Shown: positions 37,420-49,808, numbered from the stretch's first letter. The stretch: DNA of 64,000 bases from Stratiolaelaps scimitus (GCA_019614645.1 JABWDB010000004.1:3534001-3598000); one strand, 5' to 3'. The notes: generated from the letters alone by a model not told the origin. Numbers and translations are program-made.

Positions 37420-38775
37420 TCTGTTGTTGTCACGATTGGCACCTATGATTTATGTGGATCTGTCCGGCCAACTTGTGAATGCGATTCTTAATAAGGGCAC
37501 AACGAATAATATCTATTATTACTGCTATTGAAGTCCACTAGCGCAACGCCGATATTGAATTGCCATGTTCTGCTGACCTTTTGAGGTCATGCAATTGTTG
37601 CAGGTTACTTCGTGCCTAGCATTGTTGTAATTAGACTTTCAGGGTAGTCATAGACAGAAGCGTGTCACGAGAAGGGATAGACGAAGCAGAATTTATAATT
37701 AGAGAATTTCCCGGTGTAAGTTCACTAAGGAAGCACGTGAGACGAGCATTAATTTCTCCCAAGCAAGTCTAAACTGACTAAGATTCTAGTATGATAATAT
37801 CCTTGTCTGAAATCTTAACTCGCTCACATTCTCACTATTATTATTATTATTAATTTCAGACACCCGCAAGGCTAACATTTTGTTCAGTTCAATCCAATGT
37901 TTCTAGCGCGTCGATCCGGGCTCGAACCCAGGCAGCATTTTCTGCGTAGATAGGTCAGTTTGGTGCTACAAGTATATCAGGCTAAGTTTTGGTAGAAGTG
38001 GTTTGATTGACGTCCCGTCCACATATGTGCGCAACATAAACGTTTCCATTTCAATTTTGAATTGACTACTGAGAGAGGAGTACCAGCTCTACGAAGGTCA
38101 GGTAAACAAACGGATATCATTCATAATTCAGTTCCATGTCTGAATTGATTTATACTAGATGCGTCAAAATTCGGAAATGACCTGCTAGCTATTGGTGTAG
38201 CCAGCACGGTGGATATCGGCAAATGTCAACATTGGACACTAAGTGAATAAATAATTCACATATGTGAACTGATTGTTAGCTCAGAGCCCCGTAGTTACAT
38301 CACCAATACAAGAAATTGAACCTGCACCGCCGCTGTCTTGATATGACTTAAGTTAATACGTACATGAAACAAATCATACTGGCACACTCGATGGGTTAGA
38401 ATGTGAAACAATGCTTTCAATTGATCCATTGATTTCAATTGTTCACCAAAGGCCTCTCATTTGTATGAACTACGTGAGCATGGATACACACATGGATATA
38501 CACATGATCCACTGATACATGCATGAGCATCAACAGTCATAATCACCAGGGCTAACAGATGTTCGTGGGTTCAGTTGGACCAGGACAGTTCGCGTGCCCG
38601 ATGACGTTTCGTCCGATTAATTGCGGCTTCTAGTCAGCTGTCAACGTTTAATAGCGTAGCTAGTAGATATTATAAAGCAAATAAATTTGAACATATATCA
38701 GCTAGCTAGCGTCCATCGTGATTGCTCAGGTCTGATCTCCCAGAGGGTTAAGTTACAGTTCGGTTCGGCTTGATT
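37420..38775. other. Intergenic DNA with a possible degraded tRNA-like element
   Basis: No gene seen. An (ATT)n run lies near 37,838-37,853. At 37,917-37,932 the minus strand reads CTGGGTTCGAGCCCGG, a good pol III B-box match, but there is no clear A box and the T-stem does not pair perfectly, so it may be a decayed SINE head. A patch near 38,470-38,530 repeats CATGGATACACA-like units. Confidence 0.45.
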
Positions 38776-38779
38776 CCCG

Positions 38780-40300
38780 TTGTCGCTACACGAAGAGCCG
38801 TGGAATGATGAGCCGCTTTCTCCACCCGCGTATCTACTACGCCTATTGGCGCCGTTTTGTCCCAAGCTTAACTCGAGTCAAATTTTGCGCGCGTTTCACA
38901 ACACAAACATCGATGTTCATTCGTCGCTTTGCGTATGTTTGTTCAGTGGTCTATCCGTCTGTTACCGCCTCTCTGATTCCAGTTATGCGACGCGCTCCAG
39001 CCGAGAACTCGAAGCGATTCTTAGCCAGACCAAACCGAGATCGATGAGAGCGGAGATGTCTGTTGAAAACGAAACGTTACCCACAACAGTAAGCCGCTGG
39101 AGGAAAAGTCGGAGGTGTTTTCCGCACCGCTCGCCATCGCGCAGGGCTCTTCAAAGGGTGCCCACATACGTCGTAGAGGTTGCTATTTTTCGAAAGCCCT
39201 TGGATGTCTGTCTGTCTGGCTGGCTGGTTGGTTGCTTGCTGGGTCGGTGGGTTGCGTGAAGTTGAAATATTAATCAAAAACGGACAAAAAGTACAGTTAC
39301 CTGTAACAGCTAGATGAGGTAAGAGCGCCGCGAACCAACAGAAGCTTTGTCGTCTCTCTCTCTCTCTCTCGTTCCACCGTTTCTCGTTTCGCTAACACTA
39401 AACGACATCGGCACTAGAAAACGCCTGGAGAAGATGTCCCCTGCCGCTGTAGTTTTATACACTGCAGTATCGTTGCAATGCATCAGTGAAAAGAGCAAGG
39501 TGGTTGAGCTTCGCGCACCGCGTCGACGATCGCTCGCTAGCTCGCTCGCTCTGGTCCGTCGCTGAAACTGAACGCGTCTCATGATCTCCTTCCTCTGCTG
39601 CTGCTGCTGCTTGTGCAGTTTGCTGTCAGCGTTCGTTGTTGACGTCTCTGTCGACGTTGTCCGCCGTGTTACCACCACCACCACCACCCCCCCGGCGAAA
39701 CAGGCGCTTTTAGTTCTGTCGCTGTCGCTGAAGGAACCGCCTCGCCAGCTGAGAACAGCTGCAGGTGCTCCTGAAGTTGGAGGCTGGAAACCGGCAGCTG
39801 TAAGCCGTCTTCCCCTCGTTACAACCGAAAGCGGGGCGGGCATTCATCATCTTCTCGCATTGAGCCAACACCACGCGATGGGTAGGAAAAGCGAGCGATT
39901 CCCAGCGTGTGCCTGTGTGCCTCTGACTGTTAGCGTATCCGAAAGTGCTATGTGTGTGTGTGTGTAAGTCCGACGACGACGAGGATCGTAGCGGCGGTTG
40001 TCGGCTACCACACTGGCCGGCGTTCGGGCTGTTGTCTGTGTGGCAATTCCTTCGTTGTCCCCGCCTCTCTGCCGCTTCGAACTCGGCCACAATCCACTTC
40101 CACCTCCTGTAAATTCCCGTACGTCGGTTGCTGAGCGGTTGGTGGTGGATTCAACGCTTTGAAATGCGCCACAGAGCGATACGTATTGTACACTACAAGT
40201 ATACGCGGCGCGCGATCGTTAACACCGCCACTGGCACACCTAGCGGCTACTGGGCGGCGAGATTTTGAACTGATATAATCGATACTGGTTGGTTGGATCA
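38780..40300 (+). promoter_or_regulatory. CpG-rich, low-complexity block; possible promoter / 5' untranslated exon
   Basis: This 1.5-kb block is clearly richer in GC and CpG than its surroundings. It holds (CT)n near 39,354-39,370, GCTC repeats near 39,530-39,550, (CTG)n near 39,597-39,611, (ACC)n at 39,671-39,690 and (TG)n at 39,950-39,964. Long frames are open on both strands (159 and 128 codons on +, 177 and 126 on -), which reflects composition rather than coding. One + frame from the ATG at 39,581 begins MISFLCCCCCLCSLLSAFVV, signal-like, but the Cys run is just the CTG repeat. Such blocks commonly mark first exons and promoters of developmental genes in arthropods. The splice donors at 40,478 and 40,508 on the same strand fit that reading. 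No TATA box stands out. Confidence 0.4.
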
Positions 40301-40475
40301 GCGATGATTGATTGCTTGCTTCGCCTATTTGAACGACAAAACGGATTGGCACAGAAGCGAACATTATATGATGATGTGCTCCTGTGATTTGCTGTGTTGC
40401 CGGTGTGCGGACCTGGCGGGGTCAGGCAGACATGCGAAGGACTGAGGTATTGGGACTGAGTGTTGGCCTTCTCAC

Positions 40476-40484
40476 CAGGTAAGG
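40476..40484 (+). promoter_or_regulatory. Candidate 5' splice site (CAG|GTAAGG), copy 1
   Basis: Near-perfect match to the metazoan donor consensus at the boundary of repeat units 1 and 2. Upstream, an ATG at 40,431 opens a frame reading MRRTEVLGLSVGLLT before the donor, and the frame meets TAA in the donor itself, so splicing here would be needed for it to code. Whether any transcript uses it is unknown. Confidence 0.4.
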
Positions 40485-40505
40485 ACTGAGTGTCGGCCTT
40501 CTCAC

Positions 40506-40514
40506 CAGGTAAGG
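40506..40514 (+). promoter_or_regulatory. Candidate 5' splice site (CAG|GTAAGG), copy 2
   Basis: Exact duplicate of the donor at 40,476-40,484, 30 bp downstream, created by the tandem repeat. Confidence 0.4.
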
Positions 40515-40539
40515 ACTGAGTGTCGGCCTTCTCACCTAT

Positions 40540-42033
40540 CGCATCTTTTCTCAGTGCATCATGGGACACGTATAATGTATGCTGAGGAGATTTGTTAGGA
40601 GTGTACAAAATTGAATCAATAAAGACTCAACCATAGAACGTGCACTGTGGTGGCTACTGCTACAGTGACGACACGGAACGAATTCTACCATCGGAAAGCT
40701 GGGCAACCAAGTCATCTCAGGGTTTAGCAATATACACAGGGATATACACATTTATTTATTGGGTACGCATAACCTACACATATTTAATTCAATTTTGACA
40801 GGGTACCAGTAATAGCTGATAAAATACGCGCTAGCTCAGCGTAACTCATTCCTCGTATATCAGCCTGGGTGTCGTAAACGAGAAGAGAACGAATTCGTAA
40901 ATACGATAAGGTACACTATGTTTATATAGAATAATTAGTGACACAATTGGAGACAGTTGAGTGTCAGGCGGAGCCCGTCATGGCCATTCCCGAGGGAGGC
41001 GATGGCATTTCCTATATTTATTGTTAGTCTAGTGAATTTTGCTGTACACAGTTATTTATATGGAGTCAACGTATGCACTAGCACAGAAGCGTCACCTGGA
41101 CAGATAAATCTACAAGCTATAATTCAAAGGTGGCATGTAAAAGCAGTCCCAAAATGTTCACCGGGATAACAGTAATCCATAACACTGACGCCACCAATGC
41201 ACTCAAGTCAGCTGAAACCTTACTGGCTAGGGCTGGTATGCATGATCTACTAATCCACTACGCTAAAATCAAAAACAAATAAGAGAACTCGACTATTACA
41301 ATGGAAAAAGCCCGCTCTGCTCTCTCAGCTCGAGCTAAGAGTGTGTTTTTTCAAACAAGGCTGAGGAGTTAAGACCACTATTGGAGTGTAATTGCGGCCA
41401 TTCATTGTGCAGGACAAAGGCGGCGTAGATAGCACTCGATGCCGAGAGAAGTTTACGAAACGCCATGCCACCGCTGCTTCTTGCTAAACACCTGATGATA
41501 TGAAGACACTTGCAAATTGTCCAAAGCAGCACTAGGTGGCGCCCTTGCAGCAGTCTCCGTTGACGAAATCCACGGTAATGGTGCAACGTGAGCAGCTCGT
41601 CTGGTATAGGGGCGACCAAAGCTGTGGGCGGACGGTTAAATCTGACTCTGGATTACCTCGAATAGTCAGACCTTGCATAGGCCGCTCCCCAGTACACTAC
41701 GCTAGCTAGGTTGTACTCGAACCGAATGAGAATGTACGACCTCATTATCGTGATTTAATTACGGGACGGTTGTATTCGCTCGTGGGCTCCCATTGCCACG
41801 CACGGCTGAGTTATGACCACGTGAAGATAGCACGCCGGCTTAGTTGAATCGCTGATCTTATGATATATGGCCTGTCGGAATGGTGCACCGCTTTGCGGTG
41901 ACAGAAATTCAGCCACGACATATCAGATAGTAGATCAGATTCTCTTGTAATCTGATTAGATTATCCTCCACATGCGAGTGTCCACGGATGGCTAACTGAG
42001 TCAAGTTTGTGTTGAGGATCTCGATAGCTCTGG

Positions 42034-42067
<34 letters not shown>

Positions 42068-43360
42068 CGAATAACGGTATCGAGAAATTTGAATCAGCGA
42101 GCCGTTCACGGAGGGTCGCACGTTGAGGACGACACAGAAATTTCATGTTTAATCGCTCTGAACTATCTAGTCCTCCCGAAGTAGCGACCAACAAGTCGTG
42201 AACTTAGCCATCATGACTTAAATTCCTATCCAAAGCTCCTTTATATATATATATATATATATAATATGTATAAAATTAACTGCGACATGCAAAATACCCT
42301 GATTATGAGTGCTGCAATTGAAACTCAGTATTATCATTTTTATTTTCTTTTAATCAACACTTCAGCGAGAATTGTATGCAGTGCACGTGTATTTAAATTA
42401 AAAAAAAAGTTTACCTTGGACGAATAGATTTTATTTGATAAACAAAGAGATCGTTTACTATGTATTTATTGCCCATGGTTGAACGCTCCACGAGGAGGTA
42501 ATCAATTTATTTTCCTGATGGTCTACTCTAGATGCCATTCTACGGGGAAAAATAACGCTCGGAGTAGGTCCCTTAAGCTGTATTTGAGAGTGCTCAAAAG
42601 CACCGCGAAACAGAACGACGTCAACATATTATTTTCTGTACGGTAGGCACCGATATCACATGTCGAAATCGTCCTCGCTCGAAGGTTGTGCTACACAAGA
42701 AACTGTTGCTTCAAGGGACCGATATGTCCGATCAATGGCTAGCATCTAAAAAATGAATTATGCTGCTTTTGCGTGGTTGACAAATTTCATTGTTCCAGGA
42801 ACGTCTCGACGCTGTTATTGGATCCTGTGCAGAGATGACCACTCATGGAAATCGCCTCTGCTTCACATCAAACTGGGGACACCAAATGGCACATCTCAGC
42901 GCCAAGGCCTCCTTGAAAACAACATCCTGCGTCATCCGAAGGACACTGTCCATTTTGTATAAATATACATAGATAGAATGTACAATAGACGCTGTCCTTG
43001 AAATATATATATAGATCGCACTCGAATGGTGGCATCGAATAGTATGCTCGCAGTGGGAACTCAAGATAGCTTGAAATAGCCATGTGAGTTTCGTTTTTAG
43101 CTTTCTTTTATGCCACGTTGCATAACTTGTTGTTGATGCTATTTATGAAACATAGAATCGTCCGATTTGTAGGTTTCCATAATATTACATTGTCAAGCTC
43201 GTTCGTTTGGTCATAGTGTCGCTTCATTAAAGTCAAGCCCATGCCAGACCAAGGTGTGTGTGCCCCTATTTCGCATATAAACAATGGGAGATCAGTCTAC
43301 ATTACTGCTTACGAGTAGGTGGAATTCTTCGTTTTATTGGACATTAACGAGCTACCACTT
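40540..43360. other. Intergenic or intronic DNA with two microsatellites
   Basis: No supported gene. (TA)n runs lie at 42,036-42,066 and 42,242-42,263. On the minus strand near 41,470-41,520 a short frame reads CKCLHIIRCLARSSGG, faintly like the thumb-region motif of non-LTR reverse transcriptases ('ALxxLRxLSRxxWG'), but the flanks do not continue the match. Confidence 0.5.
42036..42066. repeat. (TA)n microsatellite, 31 bp
   Basis: Uninterrupted TA run. Confidence 0.95.
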
Positions 43361-43368
43361 CAATAGAG

Positions 43369-43383
43369 GGCTCGAAGCCGCCT
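43369..43383. repeat. 15-bp target-site duplication, left copy
   Basis: GGCTCGAAGCCGCCT, immediately followed by the T-run of the inserted element and repeated exactly at 43,556-43,570. Confidence 0.9.
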
Positions 43384-43555
43384 TTTTTTTTTTTTTTTTT
43401 TTTTAGAGGAGGAAATTTTCTTTAAACGCACGGTCACCACCGGAGACATTCCAATCTCCATGAAAGTGGGCCGATCCAGTGCAGGGTTGACGTGGATGAC
43501 AAAACGCCTCTGCCTGCTAAAACCATCCTCTGCTGAGAGTGTATCTCGAAGCGGC
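43384..43555 (-). mobile_element. Complete retroposon insertion with poly(A) tail and perfect TSD
   Basis: The insert of about 172 bp lies on the minus strand: its 3' poly(A) tail appears as 22 T at 43,383-43,404. It is flanked by a perfect 15-bp direct repeat (43,369-43,383 and 43,556-43,570). Poly(A) plus a target-site duplication of this length is the hallmark of LINE-machinery retroposition. The 94 bp next to the tail (43,404-43,497) match 28,211-28,306, where they sit directly downstream of an ORF2-like C-terminus, so the element is either a 5'-truncated LINE or a SINE sharing the LINE's 3' tail. The remaining 5' part (about 58 bp) does not match the 28-kb copy. I see no clear A/B boxes. 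The intact tail and exact duplication suggest a fairly recent insertion. Confidence 0.85.
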
Positions 43556-43570
43556 GGCTCGAAGCCGCCT
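43556..43570. repeat. 15-bp target-site duplication, right copy
   Basis: Exact second copy of GGCTCGAAGCCGCCT. Confidence 0.9.
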
Positions 43571-46500
43571 GAACAGCTCGTAGTGTACGCGCAGTTTACA
43601 GGCCTAGTGCCCTAACAGCATGGTTCACACGCTTGCGTGCTGGAAACTTTCGCATGGAAGTGTCGAGCGTGCCCGTGATGATAGATGCGGATAGATCTTG
43701 CAGAAATGTTTTGCCGGCGTGGGTTGTTGAGAGCCGAAGAATTTCTTCTATAAAAAAACATTTGCTGTCATCATATTCAACGGTGTGTCGGTAGTCGTAC
43801 CAAACTGTAACAGTGTACAACCGTAACTGTGGACATCGAGTCGCAGCCACCGGACAACAAGGCTGACATGATTATGGCAGCAGCCAAAACTATAACAACA
43901 AACACGCAGGTGCGGTGACGACTGTAACCATTAACAACAACGCTTGGGGGTGGTAGTGGCAGCGAACGGAAACTACGTGGAAGGATGATCAACTCTCACA
44001 CATACATATAAAACGTCGACTCCCTCATGGAAATGGATTACTGTCATTTTATTACAGCTGCCAAAGACCCTTATGTATTCCGTTTGGGTATGTCGAAGCT
44101 GTACTGTTTCCTTTCAGTCACTTTCTTTGAAGTAATTCAAAGTTGTGTGTGTGTGTGTGCCTGTATTTCCGGAAAACCGTACTGAGCTATTTGTGGATAA
44201 TTATTTCATACACTGGAACTCAATTTCCCTAAAGACGAAATGAGTCCCTACTATGGCTAACTGAGGTTGGCTCGTTAATGGAGAGGAAAAAATCGGGCTT
44301 CAAGTCTCTCCATCTGTCGACGGAGTACCGTGAAAGGTACAATTTATCTTGAGGCTATGACCATGTCTTCTCACAGGGTTCCGTTATTTGTCTTCGACGG
44401 CTGCATTCGATTGTTTCCGGTTTATGATGAAATCACCTGAGATTGACGTCCTTCTCTTTCGGTTGGGCTACTAAATTGTTCTTGATATGAAAAGAGGAAG
44501 CCTCAATGGAGCGCCCGCACAACCTGTACGCTAGTCACCCTATTGTAACACTAGTTGGGTTTACTTCATAATTTAATTGTTCTAATTCATGCTTCCTTAG
44601 GTACTAACCTTAGGTTTCAGCAGTTCATTGACGGTACTGACAGTATTCGAGTTGAATATGAACCTGAGCAGCAGCACAAGTTGTGCCGGTCTAAATACAA
44701 AGAAGTTGCGAACAGATGTGGCACCAGTGACAGTTTCGGCGAAGTCGTCGTTTACGACTTGTTAGGAGTCTCCATTCGACATTAATTAATAGCTCTTAAC
44801 AGCTTGATATAATGTCATTCAATATGTAGCACTTGTTGAATTTACAAGATTCCTTATAGCTTTTTAGAAGACTTAACCGTTCCTCATTGTCATCCAAGGT
44901 GTACTGTCGAACAACTACTAACATGATGTAATTCATAGTGGCACTGAGGTGACGTCAGCTGTATTCATATCAAAATGTGCATCGTACCCTGATGCGACAA
45001 GGCAAATTTCCACTGCCTGTCTCCTGTCAAAAACAGAAGCCTTGCTTGATCCACCCTTTATATAGTCAAACGACAAGGCGCGGCGCAATGACGATATCAG
45101 GTGCCGGATGCAAATCTCTCCCGTGACGAAATGAAACAATGAAACAAACACCGGTTGGTGAACTTTACCAACGCTTCGACATTGCTCTGAGATCGATCCT
45201 TCAATACGAACAACCGAACCGATAGGTCGATGACCTGTAGCAAATCAGCAGGTCGCCTATACCATGGTAATAGATCTTGGGCATCACAGGATTCCGACTA
45301 TGTCTCATTTTGTTATTTTTGTCCGAACAACTACGTCACCGTGTCTGTGTCCTTTCGTCTGTCGGCGAATCAACTGAAGTGCGCGTTGCTGCCTCGGTGA
45401 ACTCCTGCCGGAGATAAGCGGGAGGCGGAATAAATAGTGGTTGTGGCTGCAAGGGTGAAGCACTGAGACAACAAGACGAAACGGGGCCGACAATCTATGC
45501 CTTTCGACGTATATGTATTGCTGGGACCTATCAGTGGACCCAGGGTAAATGCGCACAGAGAAGGGCGTTTTCACCGACACGACTTTCTTGTCGTGTCCCT
45601 GTGAGAAACATGGCCACACAGCTTCCGTGTTTTTCTCCCCTGCTCTGGCCCTTTGTTGCTGTCAATGTGAGACAAATTTTCACCTATGAATCATCATTTT
45701 GTCGGACGGCCACGGTAGCGACTTGGCGTCCCGGTCCATATCTACGCTCGTCTTTTTTTGGGACAATTCTCTTGTTAACGAGTACATTTGTTCGATTTGT
45801 ATTAATCTAATTAATATAGCCTATGAAAATGAACGGAATATGGCAGTGTTTGTAAATGTAGGTATCGTACTTACACAATCTGCGTGAAAATATGATGAAA
45901 TTAATAAAGCTACTATTTGGAGAAAACGTGTTGACGTGGCGAGGTGGCCTTGTGGGGCTCCGTAAGCGGACAAACATTTTATTTAGACATGTGGCACCAG
46001 CGGAACAGAACATTGCCAATTATTTATGCAACAAGGATATCGTGTCCGTGACAGACTGGCAACGTTGGCAAACGCTTGCTGGTGTAAACAAAGAAGCACC
46101 AGGGGCAGGAGGCTATCAATGTGCAAAATGTGAAAGAAATAATCTAAACCTTAACCATTCCTGATTCAGAGGAAGTGGTTCCACTGGCCGGCCTGGGCTA
46201 TTGGGCCCCTGGTGCTGGTGGAAAGCTAACCACCGCGTGTTCCAATGAAGCCTCCTTGAAGTGCGGCACACTCGAGTTTCGTTGAAATTGGTTCGACATG
46301 CTAAATCCCTCGTCTTGTACTGCTCACAAGACGCGATTTCGTTTTGCGATTTCCAACAGCTAGTGAAGACTAGGAGTGGGAAGGATACCGTTACGTTCAC
46401 TTGAATCGTTGCACAAGCATTGGCTACTGTCAAGGCAAAAGCCAGTAAATTGATCGAAATACAAGTTCATGCAAGATGGTAATTTCAGGCGATTCGTAGA

Positions 46501-47705
46501 TGTTGTTGAGCAATCGATTCCAGCTGACGCGTAGAGTGAAGAACGGTTTGCGCGTACATATTCAGATGTGTATGCATACATAACGACGATTTCAGTTTCG
46601 CTTGAGTGTGTATTGTTAGACCTGCGACTTCGTCTGGTATGGTCATATATAGTAATAGTTCACTTGTCACCACATGGCTCCCCGCCATATCAAGGTAGCC
46701 CTTGAAGTGAGCCTGCCCTTGAGTATTAATGTACAAGCATAATTCGCATGCCCACAAGGGATTAGGGGAATAGGTATCATCCATACTCTGACTAGCACCC
46801 ACGCAAATGTTGAAGCCTTTCGACAGTAGCTTTCCCCCTATCGATTCCGACATGCATAGAGCATGAAATATAATAGCTCCTTGTTTATCGCATATTTGCT
46901 AAGACTTAGCTGGGTAATCCAGCGAGCACGAATAGCACGATTATACGATTATGGATAAATATTCGCTTTTGTTTATATATTTTCACCCTCTCCGCTCTTC
47001 ATACTAAAGACAATGTCGTAGACAGAATTCGCACGCACGCATGTCTACAATACATGACACTAGAATCGGATGCCGCCCCCCCTCCCTCGAATAAGAATTC
47101 GTTAAGGCGAATAATCCTCCGGTCAACTGTCGATCCTCTGTTCAAATGACAAAGTGAGGCGAAAAATAGACATGTGATTCCACTGATGAGGGCACCACTA
47201 AATGTATTAACTTCGTCTAGTTAACACAACTATAACTAGTTTTTTTGCTCTATATAGACAATTAGCTCTGGGCAGAAAAAGGAAACGCCACACCATACGG
47301 TAAAATATGTTTACAATGTTCACCCCGGCCCAAGGCCCAAAGGTCTAGATTATTTCAATGCGCGTACGACTTTGTTTGAACTTTGAAATGTTGTTGACGA
47401 AGCCGTAAGCCCCAAGTCTCCGAGCGCTCCCCAAACAGTCTTGCGAAATGACGCCAAAAAGCGAAGCTCCAAATCCGAGATGTCAGTGCAGGCGTATCGC
47501 GCACTCAACGAACGAGAGTACTGCCGTTGTCATTATCAACAGCAGAAAGATGGGGAGGTGTCTTGTAGTGATTTCTTTCCTACTGTAGCAGCCATGCCTT
47601 CAGCTCCAATCAAACCGGAATTAGAGCACGTTGTGGTAATTTCTAACATCAGCCAGCCCAATATTTTATATTATTTTTTGCTTTGAAAAGCAGTGTCATA
47701 GACAC

Positions 47706-47767
<62 letters not shown>

Positions 47768-49320
47768 TTATTTATATTGTAGTTTTTCGGGTATATATTG
47801 TGCCGGTAGTTTTTCATGTTCGGCACATGTATGATTTTGCTGTGGGCGTCATAATCTATTTAAAGTTGCAAAAGCTGCACTGGGGTGAAGGTATTTCATG
47901 TTCAGACACCACACCACTTCGATGATCAAGCCACCCTTTAAGTTATTCACTCATTTGCCCATCGAACCGCTCGGACGTCAGCCGATGTCGGGCGTTAATC
48001 TACGTCATTCAAAATTTCCTGTACCCAAAATCAAGTAATCACACTCTCCGTTGTGGGAGAGAGCGGATTTTCCAAAGTTAGCACCGCCGCATCCATCATT
48101 TATTTATCTAGCCAGGTCTAGGAAGAGAGTGTTTCAGGCTGACAATGATTTAGCGTGTTCCTATTATTAGAGTTAATCGCGATTTTTGATTTAGCAGTAA
48201 ATCCTCGCATGCTGCCAGATAGCACAAGGCTCATCGAAGATTCGATGGAGTTTAATTAGTTCGTCCGTTCCCTATAGAGATCACTAATAACTCGATATGA
48301 ATCGACCCATCGAATAGAATGTTTCGAATTGCAGACCTGTAAATACGGACCATCATGCAATGTTGCGTGTTCTGTTATCGCGTATCGTCGTGTGCGGTGA
48401 TTACTTGCGAAGTAAGACAGTTCCTCTTGCGCGCCCCCATGGACCCAGAGGCTTGGTGGTCAGTTGTTACAGAGCGCATCAGCCTGTCAGCGTGTTAGTT
48501 ACTGCCTGCCGTTCAGCTATTTCTACGGCCAACATACGGTCTCGTTGTCAACGAGACAAATCGGCATGAAAATTGACTCTATTTCACTTTTTTTTGCCCC
48601 ACCGGCGTCTCCCTCCGAACTGTTGCCGATGTTGATGGCGAGTCTGAAGATGGCTAAATTTTCAGGCGATTCCGAGCCTTCGCCATTCACTAGAGACACT
48701 GAAGGGGGTATTAAAGCTAGCTGGCCACAGCCCAGCCGTGTAATGAACCACCTGCTGAGAAAGCTACAAAAACAGTGATAGTGGTCGATGTGTGGTGTCC
48801 TTGGAAAAGCCGCGACGCTGCTGCGTTCTGGGGTCGTTTTATCAAGGAGAACTCCGATAATGATTCCATGAGACGTGGGAGCCCTCCATAATTTTTCCAT
48901 TTTACGGCCTCTCTCCCCACCCCCCGGTGCTCTCTTTGCGTAACGCTATCGGCCAGTTGGGGCGGGACTTCCACTTCTAGCGAGCGCTCTCCATCAAGAT
49001 CTTCTATTACTAGCCAGAGTTATACATTTATCCGACGGCTTGCCCCTCATAAGCGCGCATGCATCTGAAACGACACGTCGGATTGTTGTTATCGCTGTTT
49101 ATCTTCCAGGGGGGGAGGATTTTGTGGTGGAATCGGATATATAGGATTTCTATAATATAATAGCGCGCACCCGATGCGTGTTCGCTGTTGTGAGAAAGGG
49201 CGATTAGAAAAGAAGCGAGACGGGAGAGAGAGAGGGGGAAGATCTGAAAATTCGTTCTTTAAATGTGTGTTTATGCTATAAATCAGCCGGGTTAGAACTG
49301 ATAAATCATATTGAGTGTAA
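43571..49320. other. Intergenic or intronic DNA with a long TA tract
   Basis: No supported gene. A (GT)n lies near 44,144-44,159 and a 60-bp TA tract at 47,708-47,767. Open frames at 45,305-45,619 (-), 45,892-46,164 (+), 46,485-46,853 (-) and 48,523-48,900 (-) have no recognisable domain. Confidence 0.55.
47708..47767. repeat. (TA)n microsatellite, ~60 bp, longest in the window
   Basis: Near-continuous TA run with a single C interruption, continuing into a TTTA-type stretch. Likely highly variable in length and able to extrude cruciform DNA. Confidence 0.95.
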
Positions 49321-49611
49321 TGCTTGGAGAGCTGCTTTGGCGAGTTGGAAGGAACGGGTTTGCTTTCTGAATCAACACTAATGTACTCAGTACACGGCTT
49401 CGTCGATCAGCTTCGTTCGAGACGAAATTTCGTTCGATCACCGCTTGCCCGCCTACGGGACGCCACTGCTATCGGTGCGAGAGTTATTGCTCACGGTTTC
49501 GTATACGCAAAGCATCAAATGCTAATCAGATGCTACCATCATGCCGTATCTGGGATAGATACACGCGCATTTAGCGAGGAGCTTCGAGCTGAATATTAAT
49601 TCATGTTTCAG

Positions 49612-49808
49612 GTTGAATTTATATCCGGGAGACATATTCCGAGGCATATTCAAAGATCTATCACCTTCGTAACCATCCACTCAAGGGCCGGCATGGTCGC
49701 TGCAGTCGAGTCGAGTGATAGAGCCTTCGCGGGTAGGAAGTACGACCCCGGAGGAGGAAACTACCACTTCCTGATTGGCCTCACGCACGCTATCCACCTG
49801 CCTCGTAG
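49612..49808 (+). CDS. Candidate internal exon, unrecognised product
   Basis: A 197-bp stop-free stretch sits between a plausible 3' splice site (TTCATGTTTCAG, ending at 49,611) and a plausible 5' splice site (CGTAG|GTGATG). It translates to VEFISGRHIPRHIQRSITFV, then a segment ending GGNYHFLIGLTHAIHLPR. I do not recognise the product. A 92-codon frame in another phase lies just upstream (49,324-49,599). Splice-like sites and a short open frame occur by chance often, so this is only a lead. Confidence 0.18.

Larger units (their letters stand above)
40453..40536 (+). repeat. 30-bp tandem repeat, 2.8 copies, each full unit carrying a 5' splice-site consensus
   Basis: Units at 40,453-40,482, 40,483-40,512 and 40,513-40,536 (partial). 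The unit is GGACTGAGTGTYGGCCTT followed by CTCACCAGGTAA. Copy 1 differs from copy 2 at one base; copy 3 diverges exactly where the splice site would be (CTCACCTATC). Being a multiple of three, it also gives a 10-residue repeat in the minus-strand frame. Confidence 0.95.

Noticed and set aside
39310..39843. 177-codon minus-strand frame with poly-Gln and poly-Val
   Set aside because: The homopolymers come from CTG and ACC repeats, the opposite strand is equally open, and the composition explains the lack of stops.
39581..39967. 128-codon + strand frame with signal-peptide-like start
   Set aside because: The hydrophobic Cys run is the CTG repeat, the start context is poor and the frame ends in a TG repeat.
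41470..41520. Minus-strand CKCLHIIRCLARSSGG resembling a LINE reverse transcriptase thumb motif
   Set aside because: Neither the upstream catalytic blocks nor the downstream 'LYRALVxxxLxYG' continue the match in any frame.
48523..48900. 125-codon minus-strand frame with Ser/Glu-rich segment
   Set aside because: No recognisable domain, no splice or promoter support, and the opposite strand is also open.
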